From Pyxidicoccus sp. MSG2 (GTDB taxonomy: Bacteria > Myxococcota > Myxococcia > Myxococcales > Myxococcaceae), in contig NZ_JAPNKC010000001.1 in assembly GCF_026626705.1 (NCBI RefSeq), forward strand, positions 5,580,001 through 5,644,000: a stretch of 64,000 nt of DNA, given 5' to 3'. The notes under the pieces were generated by a model, which made no database searches, was not told the origin of the DNA, and saw only the letters and a list, made by a program, of their open reading frames with translations. The translations under genes and the position numbers were made by a program. Positions 32,891 through 42,100 of this stretch are shown here, one piece after another. The stretch's first letter is position 1. The number at the start of each line of letters is the position of its first letter.

Positions 32891-34111
32891 ATGATTCCCC
32901 CCTCCCTACCCCCGGACGAGGCCCACCGCCTCCAGGCCCTGCGTGGCCTCTGCGTACTGGACACGCCGTCGGAGGAACGCTTCGACCGCATCGTCCGCAC
33001 CGCGGCGAAGCTGTTCCGCGTGCCCATGGCCCTGGTGTCGCTGGTGGACGAGGGCCGGCAGTGGTTCAAGGCCCGCGTCGGCCTGGACGGCTCCGAGACG
33101 CCGCGCGAGCACTCCTTCTGCGGCCACGCCATCCTCGGCTCGAGCACCTTCGTGGTGCCGGATGCCGTGCGTGACGTGCGCTTCCACGACAATCCGTTCG
33201 TCATCGGCGAGCCCTTCGTCCGCTTCTACGCGGGCCACCCGGTGCGCGCCCCGGACGGCAGCCGCGTGGGCACCCTCTGCCTCATCGACTCGACGCCGCG
33301 CGAGTTCTCCGACGCGGAGCGCGCCGCGCTCGCGGACCTGGCGGCGTGGGTGGAGCTGGAGCTGGACGCCATCACCGTGCGCCTGGCCCACGAGGCCTTG
33401 CGCGAACAGCAGCGGCTGAAGACGGAGTTCATCTCCACGGTGAGCCATGAGCTGCGCACGCCGCTCACCTCCATCCGTGGCTCGCTGGGCCTGCTGACGG
33501 GCGGCGTGGCCGGACCGCTGCCCGGGCCGGTGGCGGAGATGGTGGACATCGCCCACAAGAACAGTGAGCGGCTCATCCGCCTCATCAACGACATCCTGGA
33601 TCTGGACAAGGTGGAGGCCGGCAAGCTGGACCTCTACCTGGAGGTGGCGGACCTGGCGCCGCTGCTCCTCCATGCGGCGCAGGCGCACCAGGGCTATGCG
33701 GGCGAGTACGGCGTGCGGGTGGAGCTGGAGCTGGATGCGTCCGGCGCCCGGGCCCGGGTGGACGCGGACCGGCTGGAGCAGGTGCTGGCCAACCTCCTGT
33801 CCAACGCCATCAAGTTCTCCCCGCGAGGCGAGCCCGTCACCCTGCGCCTGTCCCGCCACGCGGGCCGGCTGCGCGTCAGCGTGGAGGACCGGGGGCCCGG
33901 CGTGCCCGAGGACTTCCGCGCCCGCATCTTCCAGAAGTTCGCCCAGGCGGACGGCTCGGACACCCGCAGGCGCGGTGGCACGGGCCTGGGGCTGAGCATC
34001 GCCCGTGCGTTGACCGAGCGGATGGGCGGCGCGCTGGACTTCACCTCCGCCCCGGGCGCCGGCACCACCTTCTGGTTCGACCTGCCCGAGTGTCCGCCGG
34101 AGGCGAAATGA
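32891..34111 (+). CDS. GAF-domain sensor histidine kinase
   Basis: 406 aa from ATG 32891; the upstream frame is not used because the GAF domain begins right after this Met. GAF at residues ~20-160 (FDRIVRTAAKLFRVPMALVSLVDEGRQWFKA, REHSFCGHAIL, VGTLCLIDSTPREFS) of the subtype common in light/redox or small-ligand sensors. HisKA with KTEFISTVSHELRTPLTSIRG (H186), N box LANLLSNAIKFSPRG, G1 VEDRGPGVPEDFRARIFQKFAQ, G2 RRGGTGLGLSIA. No membrane segment. A lone receiver follows after 58 bp and a membrane hybrid kinase after that. The dimerisation helix is almost the same as in the hybrid kinase, so crosstalk or heterodimers are plausible. Confidence 0.92.
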   Translation: MIPPSLPPDEAHRLQALRGLCVLDTPSEERFDRIVRTAAKLFRVPMALVSLVDEGRQWFKARVGLDGSETPREHSFCGHAILGSSTFVVPDAVRDVRFHDNPFVIGEPFVRFYAGHPVRAPDGSRVGTLCLIDSTPREFSDAERAALADLAAWVELELDAITVRLAHEALREQQRLKTEFISTVSHELRTPLTSIRGSLGLLTGGVAGPLPGPVAEMVDIAHKNSERLIRLINDILDLDKVEAGKLDLYLEVADLAPLLLHAAQAHQGYAGEYGVRVELELDASGARARVDADRLEQVLANLLSNAIKFSPRGEPVTLRLSRHAGRLRVSVEDRGPGVPEDFRARIFQKFAQADGSDTRRRGGTGLGLSIARALTERMGGALDFTSAPGAGTTFWFDLPECPPEAK

Positions 34112-34169
34112 ATCCGGAAAACCGCCGCAGCCGTACCCCGACCCGCACCCCGGACCGAGGCCCGAATCC

Positions 34170-34547
34170 ATGACCACGCTACGCAAGGTGATGCTCGTCG
34201 ACGACGAGGATGACATCCGCACCATTGGCAACCTGAGCCTGAGCCGCGTCGGCGGCTGGCAGACGGTGCTGGCCGCGTCCGGCGCGGAGGCGCTGGAGAA
34301 GGCCGCCGCGGAGAAGCCGGACCTCATCCTGCTGGACGTGATGATGCCCGGTATGGACGGGCCCACGACGTTCGGCAGGCTGCGCGCCCAGGAGGCCACC
34401 GCGCACACGCCCATCATCTTCATGACGGCGAAAATCCAGAAGCAGGAGGTGGCGCGCTACCTGGAGCTGGGCGCGCTGGGCGTCATCGGCAAGCCGTTCG
34501 ACCCGATGACGCTGCCGTCGGAGATTCGCAAGCTGGTGCCGGCATGA
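34170..34547 (+). CDS. Single-domain response regulator
   Basis: 125 aa, a receiver domain without output. VMLVDDEDDIRTIG gives the acidic pair D11/D12, DLILLDVMMPGMDG the phospho-acceptor D56, FMTAK the Thr/Lys switch and GKPFDP the conserved Lys. Its last codon overlaps the start of the hybrid kinase gene (ATGA), so it is translated with it. Likely a phosphate shuttle or a sink between the two kinases and the multi-receiver protein downstream. Confidence 0.93.
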   Translation: MTTLRKVMLVDDEDDIRTIGNLSLSRVGGWQTVLAASGAEALEKAAAEKPDLILLDVMMPGMDGPTTFGRLRAQEATAHTPIIFMTAKIQKQEVARYLELGALGVIGKPFDPMTLPSEIRKLVPA

Positions 34548-37096
34548 AGATGGGTTCGCGCCTGTCGAAGCGGTCGGTGATGCTGGCGGCGGGCGCGTTG
34601 GTGCTCCTGTGTGGCCTGTTCGTCGTCGGCCGCCCGTGGGAGGTGTCGCAGAACGACCGCTACCGCACCGCCCTGCGGCAGCTGCGCGTGGCCAGCGCCG
34701 AGCTGGAACTGGACGTGCTGCGCGCGCGCCAGGGGCTGCCGGAGGTGCACGGCTCGGGCAAGTCGGACTTCGCCGCGCTGCGGGCCCGTGCGGAGGCGCT
34801 GCGCGAGTTTCCCTCCTTCCTGACGGACGAGGACCGCCAGACGCTCACCGCGTCGCTGGACGCGTACCAGCGCGCGCTCGGGGATGCGGAAGTGCTGCTG
34901 GTCCGCAGCCGGGATGCGGACTCGCGAGGCGAGCGGCGCGAGGCGAACGCGGCCCTGCAGGCGCTGCTGGAGCGCACCGCGAGCGTGCAGGCGGAGCGGC
35001 TCATCACCACCTACCTCCAGCTCTACGAGCGGGCGCAGGGGCGCAACGAGCGCTCGCGCGTGGCCTTCTTCCTGGTGTCGCTGGCCCTGGGCGCGTACGT
35101 GGTGGTGGTGCTGGTGCGGCTGTCGCGCGCCACCACGGAGCTGGCCGCGTTCAACGAGGGGCTGGAGCGCCGGGTGGAGGAGCGCACCGCCGCGCTGTCC
35201 ACGGCCAACGGCGAGCTGAGCGCGAGCGAGGCGCGCAAGGCGGCGATTCTGGAGGCGTCGGCGGACGGCATCCTCCTGGTGGATGGGGAGGGGCGCCTGC
35301 TGGAGGTGAACCCGTCCGCGGAGCGCACCCTGCGGCTGGAGCCCGGGCAGGGCGTGGGCCGGGACTTCCTGACGCTGGCGCTGCCCGCGTCGCTGCCGGC
35401 CGGAGAGCGGGAGCGCGTTGCCGCCGCGATGGACGCGCCCGCGGGTCGCTCCACCCGGCTGGAGTCACAGTGCCTGCGCGCGGACGGGGGAATGTTCCCC
35501 GCGGAGCTGACGCTGGCCCGCGTGCCCGGAGACGGGCCGCCGCGCTTCACCGTCTTCGTGCGCGACATCACCGAGCGCAAGGCGGTGGAGCGGATGAAGA
35601 ACGAGTTCATCTCCACCGTGAGCCATGAATTGCGCACGCCGCTCACCTCCATCCGCGGCTCGCTGGGCCTCCTGGAGGGCGGCATCATGGGCGAGCTGCC
35701 CCCGCAGGCGCTGGACATGGTGCGCATCGCCCGCACCAACACCGAGCGCCTCATCCGGCTCATCAACGACATCCTCGACCTGGAGAAGATGGAGGCCGGC
35801 AAGCTGGAGCTGAAGCTGGCGCCGCTGGAGTGCGCGGAGTTGGTGGAGGCGACGCTCGCCGGTGTCCAGGGCATGGCGGACACGGCCGGGGTGACCCTGC
35901 GCTCGGAGGTGGAAGGCGCGCCGCGCGTGCGCGGAGACCGGGACAGGCTCATCCAGGTGCTGACCAACCTGGTGTCCAACGCGGTGAAGTTCTCTCCTCG
36001 GGGCTCGCCGGTGGTGGTGCGCGCGTGGGACGTGGAGGGCGGCCGGGTGCGCTTCAGCGTGGTGGACCAGGGGCCGGGGATTCCGCCCGAGCAGCGCAGC
36101 CGGCTCTTCGGGCGCTTCCAGCAACTGGACGGCTCGGACACGCGCTCCAAGGGAGGCACGGGGCTGGGGCTGGCGATTTCGCAGGCGATTGTGGACCAGC
36201 ACGGCGGCCGCATCGAAGTGGAGAGCGAGGAGGGGAAGGGCTCCACCTTCACCTTCGCGCTGGACGCGATGAGGCCCGAGACGCACGCGGCGCCCGCGTC
36301 GGTGCCGCGCGACGAGTCCCGCCACAACGTGCTGGTGACGACGGCGGACACGGAGCTGTCCACGCTGCTGCGCGGGCTCTTGGCGGCGGAGGGCTACCGC
36401 GTGGTGCGTGCCGCCAACCTCGCGGAGGCGGCGAAGGCGCTGGACGAGTCGCTGCCGGACGCGCTGGTGGTGGACACGCAGATGCCGGACGGGCAGGCGC
36501 TGGAGTGGGTGCGGGGGCTGCGCGAGCAGCCGCGCACGCGGGAGCTGCCGGTGCTGGTGTTGTCCGGGCGCTCGTCCGAGGGCGAGGGCGTGGGCATGCC
36601 GATGTGGGTGGACTGGATGGCGAAGCCGCTGGAGGAGACGCGGCTGCTCAAGACGCTGCGCTACGCCATGCGGCAGCCCGGACAGGCGCGTGTGCTGGTG
36701 GTGGACGACGACGCCGCCACGAGGCGCGTGTTGTGCGCGCAGTTGGAGCGGCTGGGCGGCGTGCAGGTCTTCGAGGCGGCGGACGGCGAGAGCGCGGTGG
36801 AGCTCGCGCGCGAGACGACGCCGGACCTCATCGTCCTGGACGTGGGCCTGCCGAGGCTGGACGGCTTCGAGGTGGTGGACATCCTGCGCCAGGGCAAGGG
36901 GCGCACCACGCCGCTGATTGTGTTTACCGGCCGCGAGCTGTCCCGTACGGACCAGCGGCAACTGACGCTGGGAATCACCCGGCACCTCACGAAGGCGCGC
37001 TCCTCGGAGGACGAGCTGGTGTCCTCCGTGCGCGAGCTCCTCAACGGCCTGCTGTCGCGGCGAGATGCCGTGACGGCGGCGGCGAGAAAGGTCTGA
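34544..37096 (+). CDS. Membrane hybrid histidine kinase (PAS-HisKA-HATPase-REC-REC)
   Basis: 850 aa. TM1 ~12-29 and TM2 ~173-192 enclose a ~145-residue periplasmic helical sensor (helical-bundle type). PAS ~228-345 (AILEASADGILLVDGEGRLLEVNPSAERTL). HisKA with NEFISTVSHELRTPLTSI (H361), N box LTNLVSNAVKFSPRG, G1 VDQGPGIPPEQRSRLFGRFQQ, G2 SKGGTGLGLAIS. Two receivers follow: ~592-705 with phospho-Asp in DALVVDTQMPDG but a weak acidic pair (TTADTE), and ~712-830 with a canonical LVVDDD and DLIVLDVGLPRLDG. It overlaps the lone receiver gene and ends 10 bp before the GGDEF protein, making one phosphorelay operon. Confidence 0.93.
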   Translation: MKMGSRLSKRSVMLAAGALVLLCGLFVVGRPWEVSQNDRYRTALRQLRVASAELELDVLRARQGLPEVHGSGKSDFAALRARAEALREFPSFLTDEDRQTLTASLDAYQRALGDAEVLLVRSRDADSRGERREANAALQALLERTASVQAERLITTYLQLYERAQGRNERSRVAFFLVSLALGAYVVVVLVRLSRATTELAAFNEGLERRVEERTAALSTANGELSASEARKAAILEASADGILLVDGEGRLLEVNPSAERTLRLEPGQGVGRDFLTLALPASLPAGERERVAAAMDAPAGRSTRLESQCLRADGGMFPAELTLARVPGDGPPRFTVFVRDITERKAVERMKNEFISTVSHELRTPLTSIRGSLGLLEGGIMGELPPQALDMVRIARTNTERLIRLINDILDLEKMEAGKLELKLAPLECAELVEATLAGVQGMADTAGVTLRSEVEGAPRVRGDRDRLIQVLTNLVSNAVKFSPRGSPVVVRAWDVEGGRVRFSVVDQGPGIPPEQRSRLFGRFQQLDGSDTRSKGGTGLGLAISQAIVDQHGGRIEVESEEGKGSTFTFALDAMRPETHAAPASVPRDESRHNVLVTTADTELSTLLRGLLAAEGYRVVRAANLAEAAKALDESLPDALVVDTQMPDGQALEWVRGLREQPRTRELPVLVLSGRSSEGEGVGMPMWVDWMAKPLEETRLLKTLRYAMRQPGQARVLVVDDDAATRRVLCAQLERLGGVQVFEAADGESAVELARETTPDLIVLDVGLPRLDGFEVVDILRQGKGRTTPLIVFTGRELSRTDQRQLTLGITRHLTKARSSEDELVSSVRELLNGLLSRRDAVTAAARKV

Positions 37097-37106
37097 AGGG
37101 TTTCAT

Positions 37107-39137
37107 ATGAGCAGCACTCAGACGCTCCTGTTCCTCGAGGACGACAAGGATTTGCAGTCGCTGGTGTGCACCTTCCTGCGGGAGAAGGGCTACCGCGTGG
37201 AGCCCGCGCGCACCGCCGCCGAGGCCATGGCCGTGCTCGCGCGCGTGCCGGTGGACGCGGCGATAGTGGACGGCCTGCTGCCGGGGATGACGGGCGCGGA
37301 CTTCATCCGCGAGCTGCGCAAGACGCAGCCGGACCTGCCCATCCTCTTCGCGTCGGCCTTCTGGAAGGACCTGAAGAGCCACGAGCTGCTCACGCGGCAG
37401 CTGCGGGTGGCGCGCATCATCCACAAGCCGTACCGGCCGGAGGAGCTGCTCGTCTGGGTGGCGCAGCTCTTCGCGCCCGTCACGCCGCCGCCCCCGCCGC
37501 CCGAGGCGCTGGAAGAGGCGGACGCGGTGGCCGGGGACGACCTGGCCGCGAGCCTCGCCGCGCTGAACGCGGAGTACGGCGCGAGGCTGCGGGAGAAGGT
37601 GTCCGGGCTGGAGGCGCTGCTGGGCCGCGTGCGCGCGGGTGAGACGGAGGCGCTGGACGAGGCGTACACGGTTGTCCACAAGTTGCACGGCACGGCGGGC
37701 AGCTACGGCTACGCGGAGGTGAGCAGCGCGGCGGGCCGGCTGGAGCTGGTGCTGAAGCCGGCGCGCGAGGGAGGGGGGCTGGACGTGGGAGCGATGGAGG
37801 AGGCCTTCCGCGAGCTGGCGGCGAAGGCGGCGGTGTCGGTGAAGCCGGCGCCCGTGGCGAAGGCGCCGGGGCCGCTGCTGCCCACGGAGGGCGTGCTGCT
37901 GGTGGTGGACAGGGACGCGGCGGTGCTGGCGGAGGCGGAGCGGCTGGGGAAGGCGCACGTGGTGCGGGTGCTGACGGCGCGCACGGCGGACGAGGCGCTC
38001 GCGGTGGCTCGGCGGCAGTGGGTGGACGGAGTGCTGGTGCACATGCACCTGGACGGCCCGCTGGGTGGAATCACGGTGGCGCACGCGCTGCGAGCGGAGG
38101 AGGGGCTGGGGATGTTGCCGCTGGCCTTCACGGGGGCGGGAGGGGCGCTGGAGGACCGGGTGGCGGCGGCGCACGCGGGGGCGTCGTTGTTCCTGCCGAG
38201 GCCCTTCACGTCACAGGACTTCACGGCGGCAGCGGAGCGGATGGTGGCGGCGCGGCGTCCGGAGCGCGCGCGGGTGCTGGTGGTGGACGACGACCCGGAA
38301 GCGATTACGGCGCTGACGCACGCGCTGGCGAGCGACCACATCGAGGTGGTGGGGCTGGGGGACGCGCACGGGCTGATGGAGGCGCTGGCGGAGCACCGGC
38401 CGGATTTGCTGTTGCTGGACGTGCAGATGCCGGGGCCGAGCGGGTTCGATTTGTGCCGGATTCTGCGGTCGACGCCGGAGTGGCAGGAGCTGCCGGTGTT
38501 GTTGATTACGGCGCACGTGGGGCTGGAGTTCCGGCTGGCGGCGTTCCAGGCGGGGGCGGACGACTACCTGTCGAAGCCGGTGCTGCGCGAGGAGTTGAGG
38601 GCGCGCGTGCAGGCGAGGCTGGAGCGGGCGCGGCTGTCGAAGGAGCGCGCGGAGCGGGACGCGCTGACGGGGCTGCTGTTGAGGAGGCCGTTCATCGACG
38701 GGGTGAGGGCGCGGCTGGCGGAGGCGCAGCGGCAGAGCAAGCCGCTGGCGCTGTGCTTCCTGGACGTGGACCACTTCAAGCAGGTGAACGACAAGTACGG
38801 GCACCTGGCGGGAGACCGGGTGCTGACGCGGCTGGGTCGGCTGCTCGGGGCGAGGTTCCGTCGCGAGGACGTGCGGGGACGGTGGGGTGGAGAGGAGTTC
38901 GTGGTGGCGCTGCTGGGAGAGACGGCGGCGAGCGCGAAGGAGATTCTCTCGCGCACGGCGGCGGAGCTCGCGGGGATGACGTTCGAAGGAGACGCGGGCG
39001 AGTCCTTCCACATCACGTTCAGCGCGGGCATCTCCGTGTCATCGACGGACGGTGCCTCGGTGGAAGAGCTGCTGAAGACCGCGGATGCACGGCTGTACCG
39101 CGCCAAGGCGAACGGGCGGAACCGTATCGAGACGTGA
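37107..39137 (+). CDS. Multi-receiver response regulator with Hpt and GGDEF output (diguanylate cyclase)
   Basis: 676 aa. Order: REC1 (residues 5-122, D55 in AAIVDGLLPG), Hpt domain (~150-235, HKLHGTAGSYGY with phospho-His H191), REC2 (~260-370), REC3 (~378-495, DLLLLDVQMPGPSG), GGDEF (~505-676). In REC2 the acceptor position reads VLVHMHLDGP, His in place of Asp, so it is probably not phosphorylated. The cyclase has LDVDHFKQVNDKYGHLAGD and an active RWGGEEF, with a RRED inhibitory site (RxxD) five residues before GGEEF, expected to bind c-di-GMP for feedback. The Hpt domain lets it receive phosphate from the hybrid kinase and pass it between its own receivers. Output: c-di-GMP synthesis. Confidence 0.92.
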   Translation: MSSTQTLLFLEDDKDLQSLVCTFLREKGYRVEPARTAAEAMAVLARVPVDAAIVDGLLPGMTGADFIRELRKTQPDLPILFASAFWKDLKSHELLTRQLRVARIIHKPYRPEELLVWVAQLFAPVTPPPPPPEALEEADAVAGDDLAASLAALNAEYGARLREKVSGLEALLGRVRAGETEALDEAYTVVHKLHGTAGSYGYAEVSSAAGRLELVLKPAREGGGLDVGAMEEAFRELAAKAAVSVKPAPVAKAPGPLLPTEGVLLVVDRDAAVLAEAERLGKAHVVRVLTARTADEALAVARRQWVDGVLVHMHLDGPLGGITVAHALRAEEGLGMLPLAFTGAGGALEDRVAAAHAGASLFLPRPFTSQDFTAAAERMVAARRPERARVLVVDDDPEAITALTHALASDHIEVVGLGDAHGLMEALAEHRPDLLLLDVQMPGPSGFDLCRILRSTPEWQELPVLLITAHVGLEFRLAAFQAGADDYLSKPVLREELRARVQARLERARLSKERAERDALTGLLLRRPFIDGVRARLAEAQRQSKPLALCFLDVDHFKQVNDKYGHLAGDRVLTRLGRLLGARFRREDVRGRWGGEEFVVALLGETAASAKEILSRTAAELAGMTFEGDAGESFHITFSAGISVSSTDGASVEELLKTADARLYRAKANGRNRIET

Positions 39138-39151
39138 GCGGCTTCAAGGTC

Positions 39152-42100
39152 TCACGATTCTGTGAGGCGCTTGAATGTGTCCATGCGCTCCTGGAGTTCG
39201 GGGGGAATGGGGCGCTTGAGGAGCTCATGGAGCTCCTTGGCGTGGGCCAGCATGACGCCGGTGTTGAGCTCCAAGGGCTTTGGAAAGCGCAGGAAGAATG
39301 GCCAGAGCGTCTCGATGGCTCCAATGACTGCGAGAACAGCCTCTTCCCGTCGGCCCAGGTCGTTCAGCCTGTTGCCCAGGTTGTTGAGGCTGGCGGCGAG
39401 GTCGGGCTGGAAGGCGTCCGGGTTGCGTGCCGTGAGGTCCCGGTAGAGGGACACGGCTTCCTCGGTGGCCGTCAGCGCCGCCTGCCGCTGGCCCAGTGCG
39501 CTCAGCATGGCGCCCAGGTTGTTGAGGCTGGTGGCGAGGGCGGGCTGGAAAGCGTCCGGGTTGCGTGCCGCGAGGCCCCGGCGGAGTGACACGGCTTCCT
39601 CGGTGGCCGTCAGCGCCGCCTGCCGCTGGCCCAGTGCGCTCAGCATGGTGCCCAGGTTGTTGAGGCTGGTGGCGAGGGCGGGCTGGAAGGCGTCCGGGTT
39701 GCGTGCCGCGAGGCCCCGGCGGAGTGACACGGCTTCCTCGGTGGCCGTCAGCGCCGCCTGCCGCTGGCCCAGTGCGCTCAGCATGGCGCCCAGGTTGTTG
39801 AGGCTGGTGGCGAGGTCGGGCTGGAAGGCGTCCGGGTTGCGTGCCGCGAGGCCCCGGCGGAGTGACACGGCTTCCTCGGTGGCCGTCAGCGCCGCCTGCC
39901 GCTGGCCCAGGTCGCTCAGCATGGTGCCCAGGTTGTTGAGGCTGGTGGCGAGGTCGGGCTGGAAGGCGTCCGGGTTGCGTGCCGCGAGGCCCCGGCGGAG
40001 TGACACGGCTTCCTCGGTGGCCGTCAGCGCCGCCTGCCGCTGGCCCAGGTCGCTCAGCATGGTGCCCAGGTTGTTGAGGCTCATGGCGAGGTCGGGCTGG
40101 AAGGCGTCCGGGTTGCGTGCCGCGAGGCCCCGGCGGAGTGACACGGCTTCCTCAGTGGCCGTCAGCGCCGCCTGCCGCTGGCCCAGGTCGCGCAGCCTGT
40201 TGCCCAGGTTGTTGAGGCTGGTGGCGAGGGCGGGCTGGAAGGCGTCCGGGTTGCGTGCCGCGAGGCCCCGGCGGAGTGACAAGGCTTCCTCGGTGGCCGT
40301 CAACGCCGCCTGCCGCTGGCCCAGGTCGCTCAGCATGTTGCCCAGGTTGTTGAGGCTGGTGGCGAGGGCGGGCTGGAAGGCGTCCGGGTTGCGTGCCGCG
40401 AGGCCCCGGCGGAGTGACACGGCTTCCTCGGTGGCCGTCAGCGCCGCCTGCCGCTGGCCCAGTGCGCTCAGCATGTTGCCCAGGTTGTTGAGGCTGGTGG
40501 CGAGGGCGGGCTGGAAGGCGTCCGGGTTGCGTGCCGTGAGGTCCCGGTAGAGGGACACGGCTTCCTCGGTGGTCGTCAGCGCCGCCTGCCGCCGGCCCAG
40601 TGCGCTTAGCCTATTGCCTAAATTGTTAAGAATCTCGGCGCGCTCAGCGCTTACCTTGTCGTTATCCGGAGCCGGAAGGGCCCGCAGACGTATACGGGTC
40701 GTCCATTCGGCAACCCGGTCAAGCGAGACTGTGGGGAAAGGAATACCCACTGCGTCAAGCCGGCGCGCGTGCTCGATGGTGCCCGCCGCTTCAAGCCTGT
40801 CAGCCAGAACATCACCCAGAGCGGAGAAGGCGGTTCGCTGTCCAACGGCCAGCGCAGCCTTCAATGAGAAGGCCGCGCGCTCGTCGAGCAGCGATCCTGC
40901 GAGCAGCCGTTCAATCCACGGCCGCGTCGACGCAGGCGATACCGCGGATACATGCCCCAGCACCCGCAGTCCCGTTCCGACGACTTGCTCACGCTCGTTT
41001 GACGAAAAGACCCGGTCTATCCAATCAGAAGGCACGCGCTCGTCAGACGAAGGACTGAAGGAAGCGACTCGCAGCACCATGGCTTCGCCGAGAAGGTCTG
41101 GTTCCAGAGGGGGCAGGAAGAGCACGGGACTTCCAGCACTGCGCTGGTAGACCCAGTGGAGCAGTCGCAACAAGACTGCGTCGTTCTCGGTCGCAGGACG
41201 CCGTAGGAGCCTACCGATGACGAGCTCCGCTTCCTCCTTCTCCGGAAACCCACCTCGGAGCGTGGCGGCGGCGACCACCTGGCGGGCCAGGGAGCGCTGC
41301 ACCGCGTGCCCAACGTGGGCCTGTCCAGCACGCACCTCCCAGAAGTGTTCTTCATGGTCGAGGATGACATCCATGAGCGTGTTCGGCTCGAACGCCAATC
41401 CTTCTACCGACGCGAGCGCGGCCATGTGTACGTAGAGCACGCGATAGAAGCACTCGTCGCCGAGGAGCGTCTCCACGGGCCGTCGCACGTATGTCTTGCT
41501 CAGCTTCTCGGCGAACCTCTTCGCCGCTTCGTGGAACACCAGGACACGGTCGGCCAGGGAATTCGAGAGCGACGGCAGCTGGCGCACCGGCATCGAGTCG
41601 AGCCAGGTCGCCAGCGACGAGTCCCGCTCGCGCAGCGACTTCCACCAGTCACCGTTGTTCCGTGCAAGCAGCAGTAGACGAATCGGGCGTCGCTCTGCGG
41701 CACCCGGCTGTTGCGCGTACTGGTGCAGCCGCGAGAGCATCTCGTACAGCCTCGGGTGGCTCTCCGCGTAGTCGATCACCACCAGTAACGGCTGTCCAAG
41801 TGACCAGAGCCGTTCAAGCCAGTCCTGGGTGGCATCTCTGGAGACGCTCTCCGGCAGAAAACCTGCGGCCCACTCCAGCTCCCTGCGCCGACGTATCCAC
41901 TCAATCGCTACGCGTGTCTTGCCCGCCCCACCCTCGGCATGAAGCAGTCGAACAGCGACAGAGGGACTCTCGTCGCACCACTGGTCGAGTTCCGCGAGGA
42001 GGGTCTCTCTCCCATGGAACGGTACGACCTCGTGGTGCGCATTGAGGAGCGCTGAAGGAGGTGCGTTCTCGGGAGGCGCACCGACGCTTCCCGTGATCAG

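Noticed and set aside
39465..40550. 361-codon repetitive open frame antisense to the TPR array, and the array itself as a CRISPR candidate
   Set aside because: The repeats are 138 bp, contiguous, without unique spacers, and encode TPR units in frame on the minus strand; the + frame is a by-product.
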